Notes under the pieces: model-generated | Database searches by the model: none | The model's input: only the letters and a program-made list of their open reading frames with translations | What the model was told of the DNA's origin: nothing | Program-made: the position numbers and the translations under genes | Shown: piece after piece, positions 17,113 to 25,116 of the stretch | How positions within the stretch are numbered: the first letter of the stretch is position 1 | Layout of the letters: every line of letters starts with the position of its first letter | NCBI RefSeq assembly: GCF_026274175.1 | Contig: NZ_JAPHNL010000277.1 | Span: forward strand, 1-64,000 | Source: Streptomyces beihaiensis | GTDB taxonomy: Bacteria > Actinomycetota > Actinomycetes > Streptomycetales > Streptomycetaceae | Direction of reading: 5' to 3' | Length of the DNA stretch: 64,000 nucleotides

Positions 17113-17646
17113 TCAGGCGCCGCGCGCGTCGAGCTCGGCAAGTGTCGTGCGCAACCAGCTCAGTTCCGCGCGGCTGGTGGCCCGCGCGATGGTGAGGACG
17201 CCGCGGCGGAACGGGTCGTCCAGTTCCTCGGCGCGCAGCGGTCGTTCCCCGTCGTAGAAGAAGCTCGCCGGCTCCTGGAGAAAGGTCTGCCGACGCCGCA
17301 GCACGGCCGCCTGCTCCCCCGGGTCGTCCAGGTGGCGCAGGAAGGCCAGCACGGTGAACCAGCGGTTCTCGTCGGTGATGTCGCCGGGGTCGGCCTCGCG
17401 CAGCCTGCGCCTCAGCTCCTCGCGGCCGTCCTCGGTCAGGTTCAGCATGTGCCGCGGCGCGGCCACCGCCCCAGGTCGCGTCTCCCGCGCGAGCAGCCCT
17501 GCCTTCTCCAGACGTTTGATCGCCGGATAGAGCGTGCTCTCGGCCACGGGACGGACGTGACCGGTCAGGGCGGTGATGCGCTTGCGCAGCTCATAGCCGT
17601 GCAGGGGTGCGTCGTGGAGGAAACCGAGGATCGCGAGCTCCAGCAT
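17113..17646 (-). CDS. PadR family transcriptional regulator
   Basis: A 177-residue PadR-type winged-helix repressor. It starts MLELAILGFLHDAPLHGYEL, the hallmark N-terminus. The recognition region VRPVAESTLYPAIKRLEKAGLL is followed by the wing, and residues 95-170 form the C-terminal dimerising helices (PadR-C type). It diverges from an alpha/beta hydrolase gene, with inverted repeats ATACATC/GATGTAT and CAATAC/GTATTG between them, so it probably represses the hydrolase and itself. The start at 17646 coincides with the family N-terminus. Confidence 0.92.
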   Translation of the reverse strand: MLELAILGFLHDAPLHGYELRKRITALTGHVRPVAESTLYPAIKRLEKAGLLARETRPGAVAAPRHMLNLTEDGREELRRRLREADPGDITDENRWFTVLAFLRHLDDPGEQAAVLRRRQTFLQEPASFFYDGERPLRAEELDDPFRRGVLTIARATSRAELSWLRTTLAELDARGA

Positions 17647-17689
17647 GGCTCCATTGTCGTCCACCCGAGCCCGCGGGGACGCACCCGTG

Positions 17690-17727
17690 ATACATCCTTT
17701 CCGCAATACTACGGCGACGATGTATTG
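17690..17727. promoter_or_regulatory. probable PadR operator
   Basis: Two overlapping inverted repeats in the divergent region: ATACATC (17690-17696) with GATGTAT (17719-17725), and CAATAC (17704-17709) with GTATTG (17722-17727, spacer 12). These AT-rich elements stand out against the GC-rich background and resemble ATGT/ACAT-type PadR sites. They lie 38-75 bases before the hydrolase start. Confidence 0.5.
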
Positions 17728-17764
17728 TCCTCCGTGAACGGAAACGCGAGGCAGGGGAGGCGCC

Positions 17765-18526
17765 ATGCGGCAGGCGGTGTTCGACGGGCAGGGAAGCTGC
17801 ATTCGCTGGACGGAGGCCGCGGGGGCCGAACCGGCACGCGTGTACGTCCATGGCCTCGGTGCGGCGTCGACCGTCTACCACGCGCACATCGCCGCTCGGC
17901 CCGGACTGGCGGGGCGGCGCTCCCTGTTCGTGGATCTTCCCGGGCACGGCATCAGCGACCGGCCCGCCGAGTTCGGCTACACGCTGGAGGAGCACGCCGA
18001 AGCGCTGGCGGCGGCGCTGGACACCGCGGGTGTGAGCGGCGCCGAGATCGTGGGTCACAGCATGGGAGGCGCCGTCGCGATCGTGCTGGCTCACCGGCGC
18101 CGCGACCTCGTGGCCCGACTGGTGGTCACGGAAGGCAATCTGGATCCCGATCCGCCCCGAACCTCGGGCAGCAGCTGTATCGCCGACTTCGACGAAACCG
18201 CCTATGTGTCGGGCGGCGGGCACACGCGCGTGCTGGAGAGAGTCGGGCCGCTGTGGGCCGCGACGATGCGTCTGGCCGATCCCCTCGCCCTGCACCGCAG
18301 CGCCACGGGTCTCGTGCGCGGCACGGATCCGACGATGCGGCGGATGCTGGAGGAGCTCGACGTCGACCGTGTGTACCTCCAGGGCGAGCTCAGCGGCGAA
18401 CTGCCGGGTGCGGACGCCCTGGAGGCCGCGGGAGTGCGTGTGGTGCGCGTACCGGGCGCCGGACACAACGTCATGTTCGATGCCCCGGACGCCTTCGCCG
18501 CGGCCCTGTCGGCTCCGGCGGTCTGA
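17765..18526 (+). CDS. alpha/beta hydrolase
   Basis: A 253-residue alpha/beta-hydrolase with the oxyanion loop VHGLGAAST (28-36), the nucleophile elbow VGHSMGGAV (Ser near residue 99) and the catalytic His in GAGHNVMFD near the C-terminus. The region between has a small lid. AGGGGAGGCGCC precedes the ATG at 17765. It diverges from PadR and probably responds to whatever PadR senses, such as an aromatic or ester compound (inference). The substrate cannot be named; haloperoxidase-like esterases share this pattern. Confidence 0.88.
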   Translation: MRQAVFDGQGSCIRWTEAAGAEPARVYVHGLGAASTVYHAHIAARPGLAGRRSLFVDLPGHGISDRPAEFGYTLEEHAEALAAALDTAGVSGAEIVGHSMGGAVAIVLAHRRRDLVARLVVTEGNLDPDPPRTSGSSCIADFDETAYVSGGGHTRVLERVGPLWAATMRLADPLALHRSATGLVRGTDPTMRRMLEELDVDRVYLQGELSGELPGADALEAAGVRVVRVPGAGHNVMFDAPDAFAAALSAPAV

Positions 18527-18543
18527 CAGGCGTCCGGCGCCGC

Positions 18544-19155
18544 TCAGCCCGTGCGGCGCGCGAGCGCCAGGAAACGCGTGTCCTCGTCGGTGTACGAGGT
18601 GAGTTCCCAGCCCGAACCGGCCAGCAGCGGCCGGAGGTTGGGCTCGGCTCGCTGGTCGTCCGGCGTGATCTGACGACCGTGGCGTGCGGCCAGCGCGGCC
18701 CGGCCGATCGGGTGGAACAGGGCCAGCAGGCCGCCGGGCTGCACCACGCGCGCCAGCTCCCGCAGATTCTCCGTCGGCCGCGGCAGGTGCGAGATCAGCC
18801 CCGCCCCGAACACCGCGTCCAGCGACTCCGTGCGCAGTGGCAGACGACCGACGTCCGCGAGCAGCAACTGGCCCTCCCGGCCACGTCCGGCCCGTACGGC
18901 GGCCGCGAGCATCTCGGGCGTCAGATCGACCCCGACGAGCACACCCGAGGGGCCCACGGCCCGGCGCAGGGCGGGCAGCGCCCGCCCGGTGCCGCATCCG
19001 GCGTCGAGCACCCGGCTGCCGGGCCGCAGCTCCAGCGAGGCGACGGCAGCGTCGAAGGCAGGGCCGTCGTCGGGGAAGCGCGCGTCCCAGTCGGAAGCCC
19101 GCGCGGCGAAAAACTCCTGTACGCGTGCGTGGTCGTCTGTGCGGTTGTCGCTCAT
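18544..19155 (-). CDS. class I SAM-dependent methyltransferase
   Basis: A 203-residue methyltransferase of the Methyltransf_11/25 type. Motif I is VLDAGCGTGRALPAL (49-63), the acidic residue after strand 2 is in VGVDLTPEML, and the post-motif region is FGAGLISHLPRP. The N-terminus RVQEFFAARASDWDARF is typical of small-molecule methyltransferases. The ATG at 19155 gives MSDNRTDDHARV; the ribosome site is poor. It is convergent with the hydrolase gene, 17 bases between stops, and diverges from the conservon remnant. Substrate unknown. Confidence 0.87.
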   Translation of the reverse strand: MSDNRTDDHARVQEFFAARASDWDARFPDDGPAFDAAVASLELRPGSRVLDAGCGTGRALPALRRAVGPSGVLVGVDLTPEMLAAAVRAGRGREGQLLLADVGRLPLRTESLDAVFGAGLISHLPRPTENLRELARVVQPGGLLALFHPIGRAALAARHGRQITPDDQRAEPNLRPLLAGSGWELTSYTDEDTRFLALARRTG

Positions 19156-19209
19156 GTGCCCATGATTGCGCAGCACGGCGGCTCATGTGCCTGATCGAAA
19201 ACTCCCGAT

Positions 19210-19476
19210 TCAGCACTATGGGCGTCGCAGGAACGTTCAGCGCGCACGTTCGACGCCGGCGCGATCGTCCGAGACCATTTCTCCGTCATGGTGGAGATGG
19301 ACGACGGCTTCCTGTTCGTGGCGGCCGCGGGCGACCGTTCCTGCCTGGCTGTTCTCAGTGCCGGCACCGCGGACATCGGACTCGGCGCCTACGAGATGGC
19401 GCGCCTGGTCAAGCGCGTGGACGAACACCTCTACACCCCGGCCAGGCTCGTCGGGCGGCCGCCTGCCGTCGGCTGA
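19210..19476 (+). pseudogene. roadblock/LC7 (CvnB-type) gene lacking its N-terminal half
   Basis: From 19288 the frame reads MVEMDDGFLFVAAAGD and continues to a normal roadblock C-terminus (ADIGLGAYEMARLVKRVDEH). It aligns with the second half of the intact roadblock protein at 20798-21196 (MVEFDDAVLFVTAAGD). Upstream in the same frame, SARTFDAGAIVRD also matches the family, but there is no start codon before a stop at 19192-19194, and the expected N-terminal half (LDWLLDDL-type helix) is missing. So the 5' part was deleted. It precedes a DUF742 gene, the normal conservon order. A shortened product from 19288 is conceivable but unlikely to fold. Confidence 0.7.
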
Positions 19477-19492
19477 CGGGACGGAGGTGACC

Positions 19493-19921
19493 ATGAACGA
19501 CGGCACATTCGACACAGGGCCGTACGGCATCGGGCAGGAGCCGGGCGGCCAATGGTTCGGCCAGGAGGCGGGCCCGCTGGTCCGCCCTTATGCGATGACC
19601 GGCGGACGGACCACGGCCGGGCCGCAGGGCGCACACCTCGACATGATCGCCCTGGTGTCGGCCGTCGCGGCGGCGTCCGACGGCGCCGACGGCGCGATCC
19701 TCGCACCGGAACACCGGTCGATCCTCGAACTGTGCCGCACCGGGACGCAGACCGTCGCCGAACTCGCCGCGGACACCGACCTGCCCGTGGGCGTGATCCG
19801 CGTCCTCCTCGGCGGCCTGTTGGAACGGGGCCGCATCGAGGTCAGCGGACCCGTTCCGCCCACGCAGCTGCCGGACGAGCAGACCCTGAGAGACGTAATC
19901 GATGGACTCCGAGCACTCTGA
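19493..19921 (+). CDS. DUF742 protein (CvnC-type conservon component)
   Basis: A 142-residue DUF742 protein, the third conservon product. Its winged-helix-like core contains PLVRPYAMTGGRT and the helical region HRSILELCRTGTQTVAELA, followed by DLPVGVIRVLLGGLLERGRI. GGACGGAGG precedes the ATG at 19493. The stop region overlaps the start of the following GTPase gene by 20 bases, normal conservon coupling. In intact conservons it works with a sensor kinase (CvnA), a roadblock protein (CvnB) and a GTPase (CvnD) at the membrane. Here CvnA is absent and both neighbours are damaged, so it is probably an orphan. Confidence 0.85.
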   Translation: MNDGTFDTGPYGIGQEPGGQWFGQEAGPLVRPYAMTGGRTTAGPQGAHLDMIALVSAVAAASDGADGAILAPEHRSILELCRTGTQTVAELAADTDLPVGVIRVLLGGLLERGRIEVSGPVPPTQLPDEQTLRDVIDGLRAL

Positions 19922-20230
19922 AACCGTCGGCGCGTCGGCGGCACTGACACTGAAGATCCTGGTCGCCGGCGGGTTCGGGGTGGGCAAGACGACCCTGGTC
20001 GGTGCCGTGAGCGAGATCCGTCCGCTGCGCACCGAGGAACACCTCAGCGAAGCCGGGCAGTTCGTGGACGACACGGCCGCCGTGGAGCGCAAGACCACCA
20101 CGACCGTCGCCATGGACTTCGGCCGCATCACCATCAGGTCCGGCCTGTCGCTCTACCTGTTCGGCACACCCGGGGGCAGGACCGGTTCTGGTTCCTGTGG
20201 GACGAGCTGTCACAGGCCGCGCTCGGTGCC
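19902..20230 (+). pseudogene. conservon GTPase (CvnD-type), frameshifted and truncated
   Basis: Begins MDSEHSETVGASAALTLK with a good P-loop GGFGVGKTTLV, the effector region TTTTVAMDFGRI and the G3-region LYLFGTPG. After that a run of five G breaks the frame. The expected continuation QDRFWFLWDELSQAALGA is present in another frame from about 20178 to 20222. Homology then stops where the convergent oxidoreductase gene ends (20235). The NKxD and SAK motifs and the whole C-terminal half are gone. This is a deletion scar plus a one- or two-base frameshift; the product is certainly not a working GTPase. Confidence 0.8.
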
Positions 20231-20234
20231 GCCG

Positions 20235-20663
20235 TCAGTCGGCGAGCCCGTCGACGGCCACCACTTTGTCGACCCGGACCCGTACCACCAGTTCGCCCGG
20301 AACGCCGTTGCGCCGGCCGAACTCCTCCGCCCGGTCCGCTCCCATGTAGCGGCCACCGATCCGGGTGGCCGAATCCAGCAGTTCGCCGGGATCCTCACTG
20401 AGCTCGGCGCGGCCCTGGACGGTCACGAACGAGAACGGCGGCCTCTCGTCGTCGACGCACAGGGCGACACGGCTGTCGCGCGCCAGATTGCGTCCCTTGA
20501 CCGTGTCCTTTCCGGTGTTGAACACGATGTCGCCACGGTCCACGATGAACCAGACCGGCGCGACGTGCGGACTGCCGTCCGCGCGAACGGTGGACACTTT
20601 GGCGGTGCGCGTGCCGTGCGAGACGAAAGCCCGCCATTCCTCATCGGTCATGTTGTGTGCCAT
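20235..20663 (-). CDS. PPOX-class flavin/F420-dependent oxidoreductase
   Basis: A 142-residue split-barrel protein of the pyridoxamine-phosphate-oxidase-like class common in actinobacteria, many of which use F420. Features: TAKVSTVRADGSPHVAPVWF at 20-39, then DIVFNTGKDTVKGRNLARD with the Lys/Arg cluster that contacts cofactor phosphate, and VALCVDDERPPFSFV. AGGAGG lies eight bases before the ATG at 20663; an internal ATG at codon 5 is an alternative. It sits head to tail against the broken GTPase. Substrate unknown; F420 versus FMN cannot be decided by eye. Confidence 0.85.
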   Translation of the reverse strand: MAHNMTDEEWRAFVSHGTRTAKVSTVRADGSPHVAPVWFIVDRGDIVFNTGKDTVKGRNLARDSRVALCVDDERPPFSFVTVQGRAELSEDPGELLDSATRIGGRYMGADRAEEFGRRNGVPGELVVRVRVDKVVAVDGLAD

Positions 20664-20797
20664 GAGGCCATCCTCCTTGCTCGCGCCGCGGCGGTGGTGG
20701 AGGCTTGCGAGGCATATCTTCCGCCTCCGGCCGAAGGCGCCGCCTCTTCGGCGGCGGGGGCCACTGGGGAGCCACGAAGAAGCGGGGAGACAAGATC

Positions 20798-21196
20798 ATG
20801 GGACAGAACGCGGGACTCGGCTGGCTGCTCGACGATCTGACGCAGCGGATGGACCACGTACGGCATGCGCTCGTGCTGTCCGACGACGGTCTGGTCACCG
20901 CGGTGAGCACAGGGCTGCGCCGCGAGGACGGCGAACATCTCGCGGCCGTGGCGTCAGGACTGCACAGTCTCGCCAAAGGGGCGGGACGCCACTTCGGCGT
21001 CGGCGGAGTACGGCAGACGATGGTCGAGTTCGACGACGCGGTGCTGTTCGTCACCGCCGCCGGGGACGGAAGCTGTCTGTGCGTGCTCAGCGCCGCCGAC
21101 GCGGACATCGGCCTCGTGGCGTACGAGATGACGTTGCTGGTCAACCGCGTCGGCGAGCACCTCGGCGTGGACGCACGCCGCCCTGACCCGCACTGA
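20798..21196 (+). CDS. roadblock/LC7 domain protein, intact
   Basis: A 132-residue roadblock protein of the CvnB type: LGWLLDDLTQRMDHVRHALVL at 7-27, GLRREDGEHLAAVASGLHSLA, then GVRQTMVEFDDAVLFVTAAG and ADIGLVAYEMTLLVNRVGEHL. In conservons such proteins partner the MglA/Ras-like GTPase. GGGGAGACAAGATC precedes the ATG at 20798. It stands alone, with no kinase, DUF742 or GTPase downstream, about 1.3 kb from the damaged paralogue at 19210-19476. It may be a displaced part of the same broken locus or a stand-alone roadblock gene. Confidence 0.9.
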   Translation: MGQNAGLGWLLDDLTQRMDHVRHALVLSDDGLVTAVSTGLRREDGEHLAAVASGLHSLAKGAGRHFGVGGVRQTMVEFDDAVLFVTAAGDGSCLCVLSAADADIGLVAYEMTLLVNRVGEHLGVDARRPDPH

Positions 21197-21313
21197 CAAC
21201 GCAGTCGCCGGAGTTGTCCACAGGCGGCAACGGTGACCCGCGATCCGCGCTACGGTTCCTTTCGAGCAGTTACGGAGAGTGCCTGTGGATCGTGTCGGAC
21301 CGACGGGGGAGAC

Positions 21314-21427
21314 GTGCCGTGGCAACCACCGGACGATGTGCGGCCCCGCCCGGGCACGGGCGACGAACCCGTCGTGGGCGAAACGGCCCGCGGCCTGTGG
21401 AGGAGGCTGCTCGGCCGACACGGGTGA
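21314..21427 (+). CDS. possible small protein, 37 residues
   Basis: A short frame from GTG at 21314 reads MPWQPPDDVRPRPGTGDE and ends TARGLWRRLLGRHG, with GGGGGAG just before it, although only three bases away. The frame also extends upstream to a GTG at 21233. The amphipathic basic C-terminus is the kind seen in small actinobacterial proteins, but there is no homology I can name and the spacing is poor. Treat as tentative. Confidence 0.25.
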   Translation: MPWQPPDDVRPRPGTGDEPVVGETARGLWRRLLGRHG

Positions 21428-21481
21428 AGGCCCGAGGCCCGGGGGAGCGCCGGGCCGGCGGGCGCACGACTGCCGCCCAGG

Positions 21482-22354
21482 TCACCTCTCGAGCCGCCGG
21501 AACAGGCCCTCCTGCACCACCGAGACCAGCATGCGCCCCTCGACGTCGTAGATGCGGCCCCGCGCCAGGCCGCGCCCACCGGTCGCGATCGGCGACTCCT
21601 GGTCGTAGAGGAACCACTCGTCGGCACGGAAAGGGCGGTGGAACCACATGGCGTGGTCCAGCGAGGCCAGGTCGAATCCACGCGGACCCCACAGCGGCTC
21701 GACCGGCAGCCGCACGGCGTCCAGAAGCGTCATGTCGCTGGCGTAGGTCAGTGCGCACGTGTGCACCAGCGGATCGTCACCCAAAGGCCCCACGGCGCGC
21801 ATCCACACGGCGCTGCGCGGCTCGGCGGCCTCGACCTCCTCCGGCGTCCAGCGCAGCCGGTCCACATAGCGGATGTCGAACGGCTGCCGGCGGGCCATGC
21901 GCTCGAGCGACTCGGGCAGCGCGCCCAGACGCTCCCTGACCTCCTCGGCGACCGTCGGCAGCGACTCCGGATCCGGAACCTTCCGCGCGGGGGGCAACTG
22001 ATGCTCGAAGGCGCCCTCTTCAGGCTTGTGAAAGGAGGCGGTGAGATTGAAAATCGTGCGACCCTGCTGCACGGCCGTGACACGCCGGGTGGTGAACGAC
22101 CGGCCGTCACGGACCCGTTCGACCTGGTACACGATCGGCACGCCCGGCCGGCCGGGGCGCAGGAAGTACGCGTGCAGCGAGTGCACCGGACGGGCTCCGT
22201 CCGTGGTGCGGCCCGCCGCCACCAGCGCCTGCCCGGCGACCTGCCCGCCGAACACGCGCTGGAGGGACTCCTCCGGGCTGCGCCCACGGAAGATGTTCAC
22301 CTCGATCTGCTCCAGGTCGAGCAGGTCGACGAGCCGCTCCGCAGGATTCGTCAT
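21482..22354 (-). CDS. tesB: acyl-CoA thioesterase II
   Basis: A double hot-dog thioesterase hydrolysing acyl-CoA to free acid and CoA. The 290-residue protein shows the N-terminal domain core RVFGGQVAGQALVAA and VHSLHAYFLRPG. The second-domain signature is ASDMTLLDAVRLP, then SLDHAMWFHRPFRADEWFLY, whose Asp-His segment corresponds to the TesB active-site region, followed by RGLARGRIYD. Length matches TesB. The ATG at 22354 follows GAGAGAGAG. It lies 55 bases downstream of the Ski2-like helicase gene on the same strand and may share its transcript. Confidence 0.93.
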   Translation of the reverse strand: MTNPAERLVDLLDLEQIEVNIFRGRSPEESLQRVFGGQVAGQALVAAGRTTDGARPVHSLHAYFLRPGRPGVPIVYQVERVRDGRSFTTRRVTAVQQGRTIFNLTASFHKPEEGAFEHQLPPARKVPDPESLPTVAEEVRERLGALPESLERMARRQPFDIRYVDRLRWTPEEVEAAEPRSAVWMRAVGPLGDDPLVHTCALTYASDMTLLDAVRLPVEPLWGPRGFDLASLDHAMWFHRPFRADEWFLYDQESPIATGGRGLARGRIYDVEGRMLVSVVQEGLFRRLER

Positions 22355-22409
22355 GCGTGACTCTCTCTCATGTGCACGGACGGGCACCACCGCCCGTCCG
22401 CTCCGGCGT

Positions 22410-24923
22410 CTACAGCTGGCCGACATCCGTCACGCGGACGACAGCGCGGCCTTCGGTGTCCGAAGCGGCCAGATCGACCTCGGCGCTGATACCCCAGTCG
22501 TGGTCCCCGTTCGGGTCGGCGAACGTCTGACGTACCTTCCACAGACCGTGCTCGGGATCCTCCTCGATCATGAGCAGCCTGGGGCCGCGGGCGTCGGGAC
22601 CGGTGCCGAGATCCTCGTACTCGTCCCAGTAGGCGTCCATCGCCTCGCCCCAGGCGTCCGCGTCCCAGCCGGAGTCCGCGTCCATCTCTCCCAGCTCCTC
22701 GACGTTGTCGAGGGCCGCCAGCTCGACGCGGCGGAACATCGCGTTGCGGACGAGAACACGGAAGGCCCGCGCGTTCGCCGTGACCGGCTTGACCTGATCG
22801 GCCTTCTCCTGGGCCTCCTCGGCGGTCATCACCTCCGGGTTGGCGAGCTGCTCCCACTCGTCCAGAAGGCTGGAGTCGACCTGCCGCACCATCTCACCGA
22901 GCCAGGCGATCAGATCCTCGAGGTCCTCGCTCTTGAGATCGTCGGGCACCGTGTGGTCCAGCGCCTTGTACGCGCTCGCGAGGTAGCGCAGGACGATGCC
23001 CTCGGTGCGGGCCAGCTCGTAGAACGAGACGAACTCCGTGAAGGACAGCGCCCGCTCGTACATGTCACGGACCACGGACTTCGGCGACAGCGGATGGTCG
23101 CCGACCCACGGGTGACTGGTGCGGTAGGTGTTGTAGGCGTGCAGGAGCAGCTCTTCCAGGGGCTTCGGGTAGGAGACGTCCTGGAGCCGTTCCATGCGCT
23201 CCTCGTACTCGACCCCGTCCGCCTTCATCTGCGCCACCGCCTCGCCACGCGCCTTGTTCTGCTGGGCGTGCAGGATCTGCCGCGGGTCGTCGAGCGTGGA
23301 CTCCACGACCGAGACCATGTCGAGGGCGTACGACGGCGATTCCTGGTCCAGCAGGTCGAACGCGGCGAGGGCGAACGTCGACAGCGGCTGGTTGAGCGCG
23401 AAGTCCTGCTGCAGGTCGACGGTCAGCCGCACGATGCGGCCCGTCGCGTCGGGCTGGTCGAGCTTCTCGACGATGCCGCCGTCGAGCAGCGAACGGTAGA
23501 TGGCGATGGCCCGGCGGATGTGCCGCAGCTGCTGCCTGCGCGGCTCGTGGTTGTCCTCGAGCAGATGCCGCATCGCCTCGAACGCGTTGCCCGGACGCGC
23601 GATGACCGACAGCAGCATCGTGTGCGTCACCCTGAATCGCGAGGTCAGCGGCTCCGGCTCCGAGGCGATCAGCTTCTCGAAGGTGTTCTCCGACCAGGCG
23701 ACAAAGCCCTCGGGTGCCTTCTTGCGCACCACCTTGCGGCGCTTCTTCGGGTCGTCGCCCGCCTTGGCCAGCGCCTTCTCGTTCTCGATGACGTGCTCGG
23801 GCGCCTGCGCCACCACGAACCCCGCGGTGTCGAACCCGGCGCGGCCGGCTCGGCCCGCGATCTGGTGGAACTCCCGCGCGCGCAGCGTGCGCACCCGGTT
23901 GCCGTCGTATTTGGTGAGGGCGGTGAACAGCACTGTGCGGATCGGCACGTTGACGCCGACGCCGAGCGTGTCGGTGCCGCAGATGACCTTCAACAGTCCC
24001 GCCTGAGCGAGCTTTTCGACGAGACGGCGGTACTTCGGCAGCATCCCCGCATGGTGGACGCCGATGCCGTGCCGGACGTAGCGGGAGAGGTTGCGGCCGA
24101 ACTTGGTGGTGAACCGGAAACTGCCGATCAGCTCGGCGATCTGGTCCTTCTCCGCGCGCGTACACATGTTGATGCTCATCAGCGCCTGTGCCCGCTCCAC
24201 GGCCTGCGCCTGCGTGAAGTGCACGATGTAGACGGGCGCCTGCTTCGTCTCCAGCAGCTCCGTCAGCGTCTCCGTGAGAGGCGTGACCCGGTACTCGTAC
24301 GACAGCGGTACCGGGCGGGTCGCCGAGCGCACCACCGACGTGGGCCGGCCGGTGCGCCGCGTGAGGTCCTTCTCGAACATCGAGACGTCACCGAGCGTCG
24401 CCGACATCAGGACGAACTGCGCCTGCGGCAGTTCGAGCAGCGGGATCTGCCAGGCCCAGCCGCGGTCGCCTTCCGCGTAGAAATGGAACTCGTCCATCAC
24501 GACCTGACCGATGTCGGCCTGCGCGCCGTCCCGCAGCGCGATGGAGGCCAGGACCTCGGCGGTGCAGCAGATGACGGGCGCGTCCGCGTTCACGGACGCG
24601 TCGCCGGTCAGCATGCCCACGTTCTCCGTCCCGAAGAGCTTGCACAGCTCGAAGAACTTCTCGGAGACCAGTGCCTTGATCGGTGCCGTGTAGAACGTGA
24701 CCTCGTCGCGTGCGAGCGCCGCGAAATGCGCACCGGCCGCGATCATGCTCTTGCCGGAACCGGTGGGCGTCGAGACGATCACATTCGCCCCCGACACCAC
24801 CTCGATCAGCGCCTCCTCCTGATGGGGATAGAGGGTCAGACCACGCTCCTGTGCCCACGACTCGAAGGCGTCGTAGAGGGCGTCGGGATCGGCGGTCTGC
24901 GGGAGCTGATCGATAAGGGTCAC
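22410..24923 (-). CDS. Ski2-like superfamily II helicase with DUF3516-type C-terminus
   Basis: An 837-residue ATP-dependent helicase. Motif I STPTGSGKS (51-59), DEFH box (144-147), SATLGD (motif III, about 175), and the C-terminal RecA lobe with GVHHAGMLPKYR and motif VI QIAGRAGRAGFD near residue 355. The last 400 residues are helical and acidic near the end (EYEDLGTGPDARG), the DUF3516-like tail found in actinobacteria. The GTG at 24923 (MTLIDQLPQTADP) is the most plausible start; upstream sequence in frame is not native-looking. Related enzymes unwind RNA or DNA; the biological substrate here is unknown. Confidence 0.88.
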   Translation of the reverse strand: MTLIDQLPQTADPDALYDAFESWAQERGLTLYPHQEEALIEVVSGANVIVSTPTGSGKSMIAAGAHFAALARDEVTFYTAPIKALVSEKFFELCKLFGTENVGMLTGDASVNADAPVICCTAEVLASIALRDGAQADIGQVVMDEFHFYAEGDRGWAWQIPLLELPQAQFVLMSATLGDVSMFEKDLTRRTGRPTSVVRSATRPVPLSYEYRVTPLTETLTELLETKQAPVYIVHFTQAQAVERAQALMSINMCTRAEKDQIAELIGSFRFTTKFGRNLSRYVRHGIGVHHAGMLPKYRRLVEKLAQAGLLKVICGTDTLGVGVNVPIRTVLFTALTKYDGNRVRTLRAREFHQIAGRAGRAGFDTAGFVVAQAPEHVIENEKALAKAGDDPKKRRKVVRKKAPEGFVAWSENTFEKLIASEPEPLTSRFRVTHTMLLSVIARPGNAFEAMRHLLEDNHEPRRQQLRHIRRAIAIYRSLLDGGIVEKLDQPDATGRIVRLTVDLQQDFALNQPLSTFALAAFDLLDQESPSYALDMVSVVESTLDDPRQILHAQQNKARGEAVAQMKADGVEYEERMERLQDVSYPKPLEELLLHAYNTYRTSHPWVGDHPLSPKSVVRDMYERALSFTEFVSFYELARTEGIVLRYLASAYKALDHTVPDDLKSEDLEDLIAWLGEMVRQVDSSLLDEWEQLANPEVMTAEEAQEKADQVKPVTANARAFRVLVRNAMFRRVELAALDNVEELGEMDADSGWDADAWGEAMDAYWDEYEDLGTGPDARGPRLLMIEEDPEHGLWKVRQTFADPNGDHDWGISAEVDLAASDTEGRAVVRVTDVGQL

Positions 24924-25116
24924 GTCACCATCTTGCCTGCCTCCCCACCCGTTCCGGCAATCGGATGTCCGTGCGAAGATCACCAACGTTACGCTGAGGC
25001 GCCGACGAGGCACCGTCGCGCGCACACCCCCCAAGGGGCAACACGGCATCCGTGCAAGGGACATGCCGTCGGGCCGCGCGCGGCCGACACACGAGGGACA
25101 GGGGCGGAAGACACTC

